5,181 nt of DNA from an uncultured Clostridium sp. (GTDB lineage Bacteria; Bacillota; Clostridia; Lachnospirales; Lachnospiraceae), in the NCBI GenBank assembly GCA_900553925.1, contig USFH01000146.1:1-5181 (forward strand). Direction: 5' to 3'. This document shows positions 1 through 5,181 of this stretch, one piece after another. The notes under the pieces were generated by a model that saw only the letters and a list, made by a program, of their open reading frames with translations, was not told the DNA's origin and made no database searches. Within the stretch, counting starts at the first letter, position 1, and every line of letters begins with the position of its first letter. Both the position numbers and the translations under genes were made by a program.

Positions 1-683
1 GTCATTGCAGCGATGACTTTTTTACAGTCGCGTTCTCCCTCTTTCACCATTTTTTCACCAAGGAAAACAGAGCGGCTCAGCACGAGTGCTGCTTTTCTCT
101 CCTCCGGGGAAAGGTATGTATTTCTGGAGCTCTTTGCAAGTCCGTCTGCTTCACGGATGATCGGGCATCCAACGATTTCGATATCCATGTTCAGATCGGT
201 AACCATACGCTTGATTACAGCAAGCTGCTGTGCATCCTTCTCACCGAAATATGCCTTATCCGGCTGTACAATATTGAACAGCTTATTCACTACCGTACAT
301 ACACCACGAAAATGAACCGGGCGGGACAATCCACACAGTGCATTGGTAAGTCCGTTCATATCAACGAAAGAACAGAATCCATCCTTATACATTTCCTCCG
401 GTTCCGGATGGAATATCAGACTTGCGCCGGCTGCCTCGCACAGCTTTGCATCTGCCTCTAAATCTCTTGGGTAGCTTGCCAGATCCTCAGTCGGTCCAAA
501 CTGCATTGGATTTACAAATACGCTGACTACAACCGCATCATTTTCTGCAACTGCCTTGTCGATCAGGCTCTTATGTCCCTCATGCAGATATCCCATTGTC
601 GGCACCAGACCAACCTGCTTGCCCTCCTTCTTCCATGCCTTGACTCTATCCCGAACTTCCTTCACTGTTGTTACGATTTCCAT
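1..683 (-). CDS. panC: Pantothenate synthetase (pantoate--beta-alanine ligase), C-terminus cut off by window edge
   Basis: PanC joins pantoate and beta-alanine using ATP, through a pantoyl-adenylate, in the last step of pantothenate synthesis in the cytosol. The 227 codons present are open from the ATG at 681-683 to the window edge. Visible family motifs are PTMGYLHEGH (residues 28-37, the HxGH nucleotidyltransferase signature), NPMQFGPTEDL (58-68), HFRGV (124-128), FGEKDAQQ (146-153) and the KMSKS-like ADGLAKSSRN (179-188). The family is usually about 280 residues, so roughly the last 50-55 are missing beyond the edge; this is a window cut, not a defect. GGAAG lies 7 nt before the ATG and supports the start. 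It follows panB in the same direction, but 241 bp away, with a long palindrome filling the gap. Cotranscription with panB is therefore likely but not certain. The identity is secure. Confidence 0.97.
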   Translation of the reverse strand, partial: MEIVTTVKEVRDRVKAWKKEGKQVGLVPTMGYLHEGHKSLIDKAVAENDAVVVSVFVNPMQFGPTEDLASYPRDLEADAKLCEAAGASLIFHPEPEEMYKDGFCSFVDMNGLTNALCGLSRPVHFRGVCTVVNKLFNIVQPDKAYFGEKDAQQLAVIKRMVTDLNMDIEIVGCPIIREADGLAKSSRNTYLSPEERKAALVLSRSVFLGEKMVKEGERDCKKVIAAM

Positions 684-726
684 GTTATTTCTTCCTTTCA
701 ATATTCAAAGTTTTATTGTAAAGCAA

Positions 727-920
727 CGAAAACATAATAGGTGTATATGGAGTTGTACATAATTCAAATTTTAGCGCAGACCGTTGAAGCACGCTGGTAC
801 TAAACTCGTGACAACCTGTTGTCACGAGTTTAGTACCACTGCGTGCTGAACCGAGCGAGAGCGCGTCTGCGTGGAATTTGAAATTATGTACAACTCTTTT
901 AGAACACGTAAATGTTTTCG
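727..920. repeat. Long imperfect palindrome, MITE-like element in the panB-panC gap
   Basis: The two halves of this segment are reverse complements in ordered blocks. The centre is a perfect 21-bp stem (795-815 with 818-838) around a 2-nt loop. Moving out, AGCACGC 788-794 pairs with 841-847, CGCAGAC 775-781 with 865-871, CAAATT 765-770 with 875-880, GAGTTGTACATAATT 750-764 with 882-896, and CGAAAACAT 727-735 with 912-920. The blocks are separated by short unmatched stretches; the largest is 6 nt on the left against 17 nt on the right (848-864). There is no ORF of note and no transposase, and I found no clear target-site duplication. The structure fits a non-autonomous palindromic dispersed repeat (MITE-like) that would form a long hairpin in the pan mRNA. 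The conservative core is 750-896; including the outer 9-bp repeat is an inference from its matching offset. Mobility and copy number cannot be judged from one copy. Confidence 0.8.
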
Positions 921-924
921 CACC

Positions 925-1752
925 TTAGTACAATTTCTCGATTACATCATCTGCGATCGCATAAGTATGCTCTGCGGAAGGATATGTGCCTTCTTTCACT
1001 TCCTTGATATACGCCTTGAACCCGTCGGTCATCTGCGGTCCAATCTCTGCGAACCGCTTCACAAACTTCGGTGTGAAATCACTGAACATGCCAAGCATAT
1101 CTGCATATACAAGCACCTGTCCGTCGCAGCCATTTCCGGCACCGATACCGATGGTCGGAATATCTAACTTCTCTGTCACAAGCGTAGCCAGCTTCTCCGG
1201 TACACATTCGAGTACCACTGCAAATGCACCCGCATCCTGTACAGCCAGCGCATCGTCAATCAGCTTCTGTGCAGCCGCTTCTGTCTTTCCCTGTACTTTG
1301 AATCCACCAAATGCATTGATAGACTGTGGGGTAAGTCCGATATGTGCACACACCGGGATACCTGCCTGTGTGATTGCTTTAATCTGTGGTGCTACTTCCA
1401 CACCACCCTCTAATTTTACTGCATTGCCACGACCTTCCTTCATCAGACGTCCCGCATTAACAACCGCATCATAGACCGATGTCTGATAAGACATAAACGG
1501 CATATCAATCACGACCAAGGCTTCCTTCGCACCACGTGCAACTGCGGCGCCATGATGAATCATATCTTCCATTGTTACGGAAACTGTGTCCTCGTATCCA
1601 AGCACGACATTTCCGAGGGAATCGCCGACCAGAATCGAATCCACACCTGCCTCGTCCATCAGCTTGGCTGTCGAATAATCATATGCTGTCAACATTGTAA
1701 GCTTCTCGCCGGAAGCCTTTGCCTTTGCAAAAGTAGTTACTGTTTTTTTCAT
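925..1752 (-). CDS. panB: 3-methyl-2-oxobutanoate hydroxymethyltransferase (ketopantoate hydroxymethyltransferase)
   Basis: PanB moves a hydroxymethyl group from 5,10-methylene-tetrahydrofolate onto 2-ketoisovalerate to give ketopantoate, the first committed step of pantothenate synthesis. The 275-residue length is normal for this cytosolic TIM-barrel enzyme. The expected metal ligands are visible as D44 (VGDS, 42-45), D83 (VIDMPF, 81-86) and E115 (KLEGG, 113-117), and the catalytic glutamate as E182 (LECVP, 181-185). Other family motifs are LTAYDY (21-26), HIGLTPQ (137-143) and GIGAGNGCDGQVLV (202-215). No key residue is missing. The start is fixed by AAGGAG 6 nt upstream, which sits inside the last codons of the preceding DUF2520 gene; only 3 bp separate the two genes, so they are surely cotranscribed and probably translationally coupled. 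It is followed by the palindrome and then panC. Confidence 0.98.
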   Translation of the reverse strand: MKKTVTTFAKAKASGEKLTMLTAYDYSTAKLMDEAGVDSILVGDSLGNVVLGYEDTVSVTMEDMIHHGAAVARGAKEALVVIDMPFMSYQTSVYDAVVNAGRLMKEGRGNAVKLEGGVEVAPQIKAITQAGIPVCAHIGLTPQSINAFGGFKVQGKTEAAAQKLIDDALAVQDAGAFAVVLECVPEKLATLVTEKLDIPTIGIGAGNGCDGQVLVYADMLGMFSDFTPKFVKRFAEIGPQMTDGFKAYIKEVKEGTYPSAEHTYAIADDVIEKLY

Positions 1753-1755
1753 GGT

Positions 1756-2601
1756 TTACTCCTTCATATCCAATATAGTTTGAATTGCCTGACTGTCCGC
1801 ATTGCACAATTGCTTCGAAAGCAGCCGGTACACTTCACGCGCATCGCCGTCAAGTGCCTGCAGATGTTTCTCCACCGTTGCCACATCGCCGCGGCTGACC
1901 GGTCCCGTCAATGCTTTCTCGCAGCCAAAGAGTTCCATATTCTCTGCATTATTTGCAAAGAGCGGCATCAGTGCATGCTCTGCCTCCTCCGGTGTAAATC
2001 CGCACTCCGAAAGAAGGGTTGTCCCCATCTTATATAGTCCGATCACCAGATTGCTTGCAAATACTGCCGATGCATGATATTTCGCCTTTTGGTCTGCGGA
2101 AATCTGCCGGATCGTATGTCCCATTTTCTCAAACAGGCATATGAGTTCCTGCGTCTTCGTTCCTTCGCCTTCAATCGTCATGTAACAGTCTTGGAAATGT
2201 ATGTAGGAATCCGTCTTCGAATTCACTGCATAAATAGGATGTATTGAATACCCGCTTACGCGACTACCCATACCAGAAAATATACGTGAGGAAAGAGCCC
2301 CACTTGTATGAATCATCGTTTTTCCATCCAGACACACCGAACTAGCTGTAATTTCTTCTGCCACGTTCGCAATTTGTCCGTCCGGAACCGTTAAAAATAT
2401 AGTATCACACGCCTGAACCAATGTCTCCATGTCTTCATAGTATTTCGTACCAGTAAATCTCGCTGCCTCTCTCGCACTCTCCGGATTCCGACTATAGAAG
2501 CCCTCCACACAGAGCATCTCTGCATGTGACTTTGCGAAATCGGATAAATGTCTGCCGAGCGTAAAGCCCATTCTGCCAGCTCCAATCAATCCAATCTTCA
2601 T
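1756..2601 (-). CDS. panG: Rossmann-fold/DUF2520 oxidoreductase, probable PanG-type ketopantoate reductase
   Basis: This 281-residue protein opens with a dinucleotide-binding Rossmann motif, GLIGAGRMG (residues 4-12). It then shows TVPDGQI (71-77), HTSGALSS (98-105), HPIYAV (121-126), and a DUF2520-type helical C-terminal half with KYHASAVFASN (174-184) and LTGPVSRGD (231-239). The fold resembles pyrroline-5-carboxylate reductase and 6-phosphogluconate dehydrogenase relatives. Being first in an operon with panB and panC, it is well placed to reduce ketopantoate to pantoate with NAD(P)H. From memory, PanG of Francisella was described as a ketopantoate reductase unlike PanE, with homologues in some Firmicutes including Clostridium difficile; that this family is the same one is my recollection, not checked. 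Substrate is inferred from context, so the symbol is provisional. The start has GAGG 7 nt upstream; a promoter with a leader of roughly 75-80 nt precedes it. The last codons (Met-Lys-Glu-stop) carry the panB ribosome binding site. Confidence 0.78.
   Translation of the reverse strand: MKIGLIGAGRMGFTLGRHLSDFAKSHAEMLCVEGFYSRNPESAREAARFTGTKYYEDMETLVQACDTIFLTVPDGQIANVAEEITASSVCLDGKTMIHTSGALSSRIFSGMGSRVSGYSIHPIYAVNSKTDSYIHFQDCYMTIEGEGTKTQELICLFEKMGHTIRQISADQKAKYHASAVFASNLVIGLYKMGTTLLSECGFTPEEAEHALMPLFANNAENMELFGCEKALTGPVSRGDVATVEKHLQALDGDAREVYRLLSKQLCNADSQAIQTILDMKE
1759..1764 (-). promoter_or_regulatory. panB ribosome binding site inside the end of the upstream gene
   Basis: The minus strand reads ATG AAG GAG TAA at the end of the DUF2520 gene, and AAGGAG in those codons is a near-perfect Shine-Dalgarno 6 nt before the panB ATG. 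It decides the panB start and implies that ribosomes ending the first gene can restart on panB. Confidence 0.85.
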
Positions 2602-2685
2602 ACCATCACCTCTTCCTTCTGACCAAAGGGGTGTGCACCATATTCATTTCCCAGTATAGTTTCTTTCGAATACCATCCATTTCGC

Positions 2686-2714
2686 AATATAACATTTCAA
2701 TTATCATTTGTAAA
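2686..2714 (-). promoter_or_regulatory. Sigma-A-type promoter of the pan operon
   Basis: On the minus strand, TTTACA (2709-2714, 5 of 6 to consensus) is followed by exactly 17 bp and TATATT (2686-2691, 5 of 6). Transcription would begin near 2679, giving a leader of roughly 75-80 nt before the DUF2520 gene. It lies just after the guaB terminator, as expected for a new transcription unit. The call is from sequence match only. Confidence 0.65.
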
Positions 2715-2733
2715 TATATTTTGGGGGGATAAT

Positions 2734-2751
2734 TGTATAGAATTTTATACA
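2734..2751. promoter_or_regulatory. 18-bp dyad upstream of the pan promoter, possible operator
   Basis: TGTATAGAATTTTATACA is symmetric at 16 of 18 positions, with perfect 6-bp arms TGTATA and TATACA. It ends 19 bp upstream of the -35 hexamer, a position typical of an activator site or an upstream operator. No regulator gene is visible, and AT-rich DNA makes short dyads common, so the role is speculative. Confidence 0.3.
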
Positions 2752-2776
2752 TTCATACATATGGAAAGAAATGCAT

Positions 2777-2815
2777 AAAAAAGACATCCTGCAAGATTTC
2801 TCTCACAGAATGTCT
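2777..2815 (-). terminator. Rho-independent terminator of guaB
   Basis: On the minus strand, arm 2815-2801 pairs over 15 positions with arm 2796-2782 (12 Watson-Crick, 3 G-T). The loop is GAAA, a GNRA-type tetraloop, and a run of T (2782-2777) follows directly. It starts 27 bp after the guaB stop codon. Structure, T-run and location all fit an intrinsic terminator separating guaB from the pan operon. Confidence 0.92.
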
Positions 2816-2841
2816 CTGATTTTTATATAGAGATTTTCCGA

Positions 2842-4293
2842 TTACTCCACACTGTAGTTTGGTGCTTCCTTTGTAATCTGGATATCATGTGGATGGCTCT
2901 CCTTCAGAGAAGCAGCTGAAATCTCAACGAACTCTGCCTTCTCATGAAGCTCCTCGATTGTCTTCGCACCACAGTAACCCATACCTGCACGAAGTCCACC
3001 GATCAACTGGAATACAGTATCTTCAACGGTACCCTTGTATGCCACACGGCCTTCGACACCTTCCGGTACAAGCTTCTTTGCATTTGCCTGGAAGTAACGG
3101 TCTTTACTACCATTCTCCATCGCAGCGATACTACCCATACCACGGTATACCTTGTATTTTCTTCCCTGATACAGCTCGAAATCTCCAGGGCTCTCATCCG
3201 TACCCGCGAACAGGCTGCCCATCATACATACATTCGCGCCGGCTGCAAGTGCCTTTGTGATATCGCCGGAATACTTGATACCGCCATCTGCGATAACTGG
3301 GATTCCTGCTGCATGTGCTGCCTCATATGCCTGCATGATTGCTGTAATCTGTGGAACACCGATGCCGGCTACGATACGCGTTGTACAGATAGAACCAGGT
3401 CCGATACCGATCTTTACGGCATCCACGCCTGCATCGATCATAGCCTGTGTACCGGACTTTGTAGCTACGTTACCAGCGATAACATCAAGATCCGGATACT
3501 TCTCCTTGATCATGGCAAATGTCTTAAGAACATTCTCAGAATGTCCATGTGCTGTATCGATAACGATTGCATCCACCTTAGACTTAACAAGCTCGTCTAC
3601 TCTGTCGCAGATATCCGGTGTAACGCCCACAGCTGCGGCACAGAGAAGTCTGCCCTGTGCATCCTTGGCTGCATTTGGATACTTAATCTGCTTCTCAATA
3701 TCCTTGATTGTGATAAGTCCCTTCAACATCATGTTGTCATCAACGATAGGAAGCTTCTCTTTTCTGGCTCTGCCTAAAATTGCCTTTGCCTCCTCGAGTG
3801 TGATACCCTCTTTTGCTGTAATGAGGTTTTCAGATGTCATGGACTCCTTGATCTTCTTTGAGTAATCTGTCTCGAACTTCAAGTCACGGTTCGTGATAAT
3901 ACCTACCAATTTGCCGTTTTCTGTAATCGGCACACCGGAAATGCGGAACTTCGCCATCAGCTTATCTGCATCATCAAGTGTATGCTCCGGTGAAAGAGAA
4001 AATGGATCAGAGATAACTCCGTTCTCTGAACGTTTTACTTTATCAACTTCCTCTGCCTGCTGCTGAATCGACATGTTTTTATGAATAACTCCGATTCCAC
4101 CCTGTCTGGCCATGGCGATTGCCATTCTGTGCTCTGTGACAGTGTCCATACCGGCACTCATAAGAGGAATATTCAATCTGATTTTCTTTGTGAGCTGTGT
4201 TGATAGAACAACGTCATTTGGAATAACACTTGAAAACTGTGGTACTAATAAAACATCATCAAATGTGATTCCCTTACCAATAATCTTACCCAT
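2842..4293 (-). CDS. guaB: Inosine-5'-monophosphate dehydrogenase
   Basis: GuaB oxidises IMP to XMP with NAD+, the rate-limiting step of guanine nucleotide synthesis, as a cytosolic tetramer. At 483 residues it is full length for the bacterial enzyme. The N-terminal barrel part has TFDDVLLVP (10-18) and the conserved SAGMDTVTE (46-54). Two CBS domains occupy roughly 93-205 (for example GKLVGIITNRDL 127-138 and LKGLITIKDI 190-199). The catalytic loop is GPGSICTTR with Cys303; IADGGIKYSGD (334-344) binds the phosphate, and the mobile flap carries the Arg-Tyr pair R399-Y400. Nothing essential is missing. The ATG is preceded by a purine-rich AAGGAAAGGA stretch 9 nt upstream. It lies 68 bp after cheX and ends at a strong terminator. 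The short leader has no room for a purine riboswitch. Confidence 0.99.
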   Translation of the reverse strand: MGKIIGKGITFDDVLLVPQFSSVIPNDVVLSTQLTKKIRLNIPLMSAGMDTVTEHRMAIAMARQGGIGVIHKNMSIQQQAEEVDKVKRSENGVISDPFSLSPEHTLDDADKLMAKFRISGVPITENGKLVGIITNRDLKFETDYSKKIKESMTSENLITAKEGITLEEAKAILGRARKEKLPIVDDNMMLKGLITIKDIEKQIKYPNAAKDAQGRLLCAAAVGVTPDICDRVDELVKSKVDAIVIDTAHGHSENVLKTFAMIKEKYPDLDVIAGNVATKSGTQAMIDAGVDAVKIGIGPGSICTTRIVAGIGVPQITAIMQAYEAAHAAGIPVIADGGIKYSGDITKALAAGANVCMMGSLFAGTDESPGDFELYQGRKYKVYRGMGSIAAMENGSKDRYFQANAKKLVPEGVEGRVAYKGTVEDTVFQLIGGLRAGMGYCGAKTIEELHEKAEFVEISAASLKESHPHDIQITKEAPNYSVE

Positions 4294-4323
4294 TTGTCTT
4301 TTTCCTTTCCTTTCTTTAGTCTG

Positions 4324-4329
4324 ATTATA
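4324..4329 (-). promoter_or_regulatory. Possible guaB promoter (-10 hexamer only)
   Basis: The minus strand has a perfect TATAAT in the 68-bp cheX-guaB gap, which would start RNA near 4317 and give a leader of about 24 nt. There is no good -35 at 16-18 bp (best is TTCATC at 16 bp) and no TG extension. guaB may therefore have its own weak promoter, or be read through from the cheX promoter, or both. Confidence 0.4.
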
Positions 4330-4361
4330 TTAGGTAATTCGAACCGATGAAGGTTCAGGTA

Positions 4362-4841
4362 TTACTTATCCTCGTAAACGCAGATGTAAAGTCCGATGTA
4401 TTCTTCCCCGCCATACATCAAAGGTACTTTAATTCCATCTATATCCGACTTCAACTGTAAGTCATCGCCATATACAGCAAGCGGCGGCGTAATATCGATG
4501 ATAATTCCAAGTGTGGAAAAAATCGTTGCCGTGTTCCCCATAATCATATTCCCCAGTTCATTTAATGCGGAGGATGCCATCTCATCCAACTCATTAACCG
4601 GCATTCCGAACATCATACGGGATGCAATATCCTTTGCATTGTTCTCCCGGATTGCCAGAATTACCTGACCTTTCATTTCTCCCACTACGCCGACCTGAAT
4701 TGCATAATATTTGTCATGTAAATGAAAATCTGTCATCTCAGGCTTGCCAACTGTCAACTTCACCTGAGTAACACTTTCTACAATAGAAATACTCGACTGC
4801 AAAAAAGGGTTAATGTGCTTTACATCAATTGCAGGTACCAT
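4362..4841 (-). CDS. cheX: CheX-like chemotaxis phosphatase (CheC/CheX/FliY family)
   Basis: The 159-residue protein matches the size and pattern of stand-alone CheX, which removes phosphate from CheY-P to end a chemotaxis signal. The diagnostic helix is ASSALNELGNMIMGN (residues 89-103), with the catalytic acid and amide E95 and N98 in the ExxN arrangement of the family. The rest alternates strands and glycine turns, such as VGVVGEMKGQVILAI (50-64), as in the CheX fold. It has one ExxN motif, as CheX does, whereas CheC usually has two. It has no signal peptide or membrane segment. AAGGAG lies 7-8 nt before the ATG, and a strong promoter is just upstream. No other chemotaxis gene is beside it; its neighbour is guaB. 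Homologues can act on response regulators other than CheY, so the exact partner is inferred. Confidence 0.88.
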   Translation of the reverse strand: MVPAIDVKHINPFLQSSISIVESVTQVKLTVGKPEMTDFHLHDKYYAIQVGVVGEMKGQVILAIRENNAKDIASRMMFGMPVNELDEMASSALNELGNMIMGNTATIFSTLGIIIDITPPLAVYGDDLQLKSDIDGIKVPLMYGGEEYIGLYICVYEDK

Positions 4842-4882
4842 GTGCCCTCTCCTTAGTATTAATTTGAAATAGGTTAACGATA

Positions 4883-4911
4883 ATTATAGCATACCTCTAT
4901 TGAGTATTCAA
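4883..4911 (-). promoter_or_regulatory. Extended -10 promoter of cheX
   Basis: The minus strand reads TTGAAT (4906-4911, 4 of 6 to consensus), a 17-bp spacer, then TATAAT (4883-4888, perfect), with a TG one base before the -10 (TGC TATAAT). RNA would start near 4876 and give a leader of about 35 nt. It is the strongest sigma-A match in the window. It lacks the sigma-28 pattern of many late flagellar and chemotaxis promoters. Confidence 0.75.
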
Positions 4912-4964
4912 ACACTAAATCCAAATTGTTGTTAATTTTGTCATTAAATCCGTGTATCTGTACC

Positions 4965-5181
4965 TCAATGAAATGTATAGTCCGAAGATGAGCTTAAAAC
5001 ATGTCCCGAGTCATCCACCTGTTTGACTGTGATTAAGGCTCCATCGCTTAATGTCTGGTCCTGTACCATCAATGTATTTCGATCAATATAGAGCGTTTCT
5101 AATTGATCCTCGCCATCATACACCTTGGAATATTCATTGAAGTTTCTTCCCCGTACCACGGCATGATCGCCTTCGTTGGAA
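4965..5181 (-). CDS. C-terminal fragment of an unidentified protein with an IPT/TIG-like end
   Basis: An open frame enters from the right edge and ends at TGA (4965-4967), giving 71 complete codons with no stop up to the edge. The visible part runs SNEGDHAVRGRNFNEYSKVY and on through LETLYIDRNTLMV and DGALITVKQVD to a final SSSDYTFH. The pattern GRNF..YSKVY, then a strand with NTLMV, then DGALITVKQ, resembles a small beta-sandwich of the IPT/TIG type found at the end of secreted or cell-surface proteins, including some sulfatase or lipoteichoic-acid-synthase-like proteins of Firmicutes. I do not recognise the family firmly. A GTG at 5157-5159 could be called as a start, but the frame stays open past it and the gene most likely continues outside the window. 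It lies upstream of the cheX promoter, and no terminator is visible between them. Confidence 0.6.
   Translation of the reverse strand, partial: SNEGDHAVVRGRNFNEYSKVYDGEDQLETLYIDRNTLMVQDQTLSDGALITVKQVDDSGHVLSSSSDYTFH

Noticed and set aside
795..838. Central 21-bp hairpin as a rho-independent terminator of panB
   Set aside because: On the minus strand no T-run follows the stem. The nearest T-run (897-900) is on the plus strand, outside the inner repeat.
871..1167. 98-codon plus-strand frame beginning in the right arm of the palindrome
   Set aside because: It runs antisense into the panB 3' end, has no motif, and its start lies within the repeat; not a gene encoded by the element.
986..2077. 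Several 90-162 codon plus-strand frames opposite panB and the DUF2520 gene
   Set aside because: They lie antisense to well supported genes, carry no recognisable motif and overlap each other; shadows.
2944..3777. 277-codon plus-strand open frame opposite guaB
   Set aside because: It is fully antisense to a certain guaB gene, is cysteine-rich with a non-protein-like composition, and has no ribosome binding site of note; it is a shadow frame.
4341..4356. Hairpin GAACC-GATGAA-GGTTC after cheX as a terminator
   Set aside because: Only a 5-6 bp stem with a 6-nt loop and no T-run on the minus strand; too weak to call.
4294..4361. Purine riboswitch upstream of guaB
   Set aside because: The gap is only 68 bp and shows no three-way-junction structure or conserved purine-aptamer loops.
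4912..4964. Terminator after the unidentified right-edge gene
   Set aside because: AT-rich with only 5-bp chance stems (TTAAT/ATTAA) and no stem followed by a T-run.

Overview
The window reads as an ordinary chromosomal segment of a Gram-positive, probably motile Firmicute, most likely a Lachnospiraceae-type Clostridia (Roseburia/Agathobacter/Coprococcus-like). The evidence is moderate GC, AAGGAG-type ribosome binding sites, sigma-A-like promoters, a CheX-type chemotaxis phosphatase, and a DUF2520 (PanG-like) protein in the pantothenate operon. The genus is inferred from style and gene content and is not proven. All genes lie on the minus strand, so transcription runs from high to low coordinates.

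In transcription order, the right edge (4965-5181) holds the C-terminal end of an unidentified protein whose last part looks like a small beta-sandwich (IPT/TIG-like) domain. A strong extended -10 promoter (4883-4911) precedes a complete cheX-like gene (4362-4841). A 68-bp gap with a perfect -10 hexamer leads into a complete guaB (IMP dehydrogenase, 2842-4293), which ends in a clear rho-independent terminator (2777-2815).

A new transcription unit starts after that terminator. A good sigma-A promoter (2686-2714), with an 18-bp dyad just upstream, drives a Rossmann/DUF2520 oxidoreductase (1756-2601), probably the PanG-type ketopantoate reductase. panB (925-1752) follows 3 bp later and panC (1-683, C-terminus cut by the window) after that. 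Together these would supply three steps of pantothenate synthesis: ketoisovalerate to ketopantoate (PanB), ketopantoate to pantoate (DUF2520 protein), and pantoate plus beta-alanine to pantothenate (PanC). panD, for beta-alanine, is not in view.

The least ordinary part is the panB-panC gap (684-924). Nearly all of it is one long imperfect palindrome of about 194 bp with a perfect 21-bp central stem, 15-bp inner inverted repeats and a further 9-bp outer inverted repeat. It looks like a MITE or palindromic dispersed repeat inserted inside the pantothenate operon. I saw no CRISPR array, tRNA, rRNA, transposase gene or phage gene, and no sign of a new defence system. No stretch over 300 bp lacks a gene.
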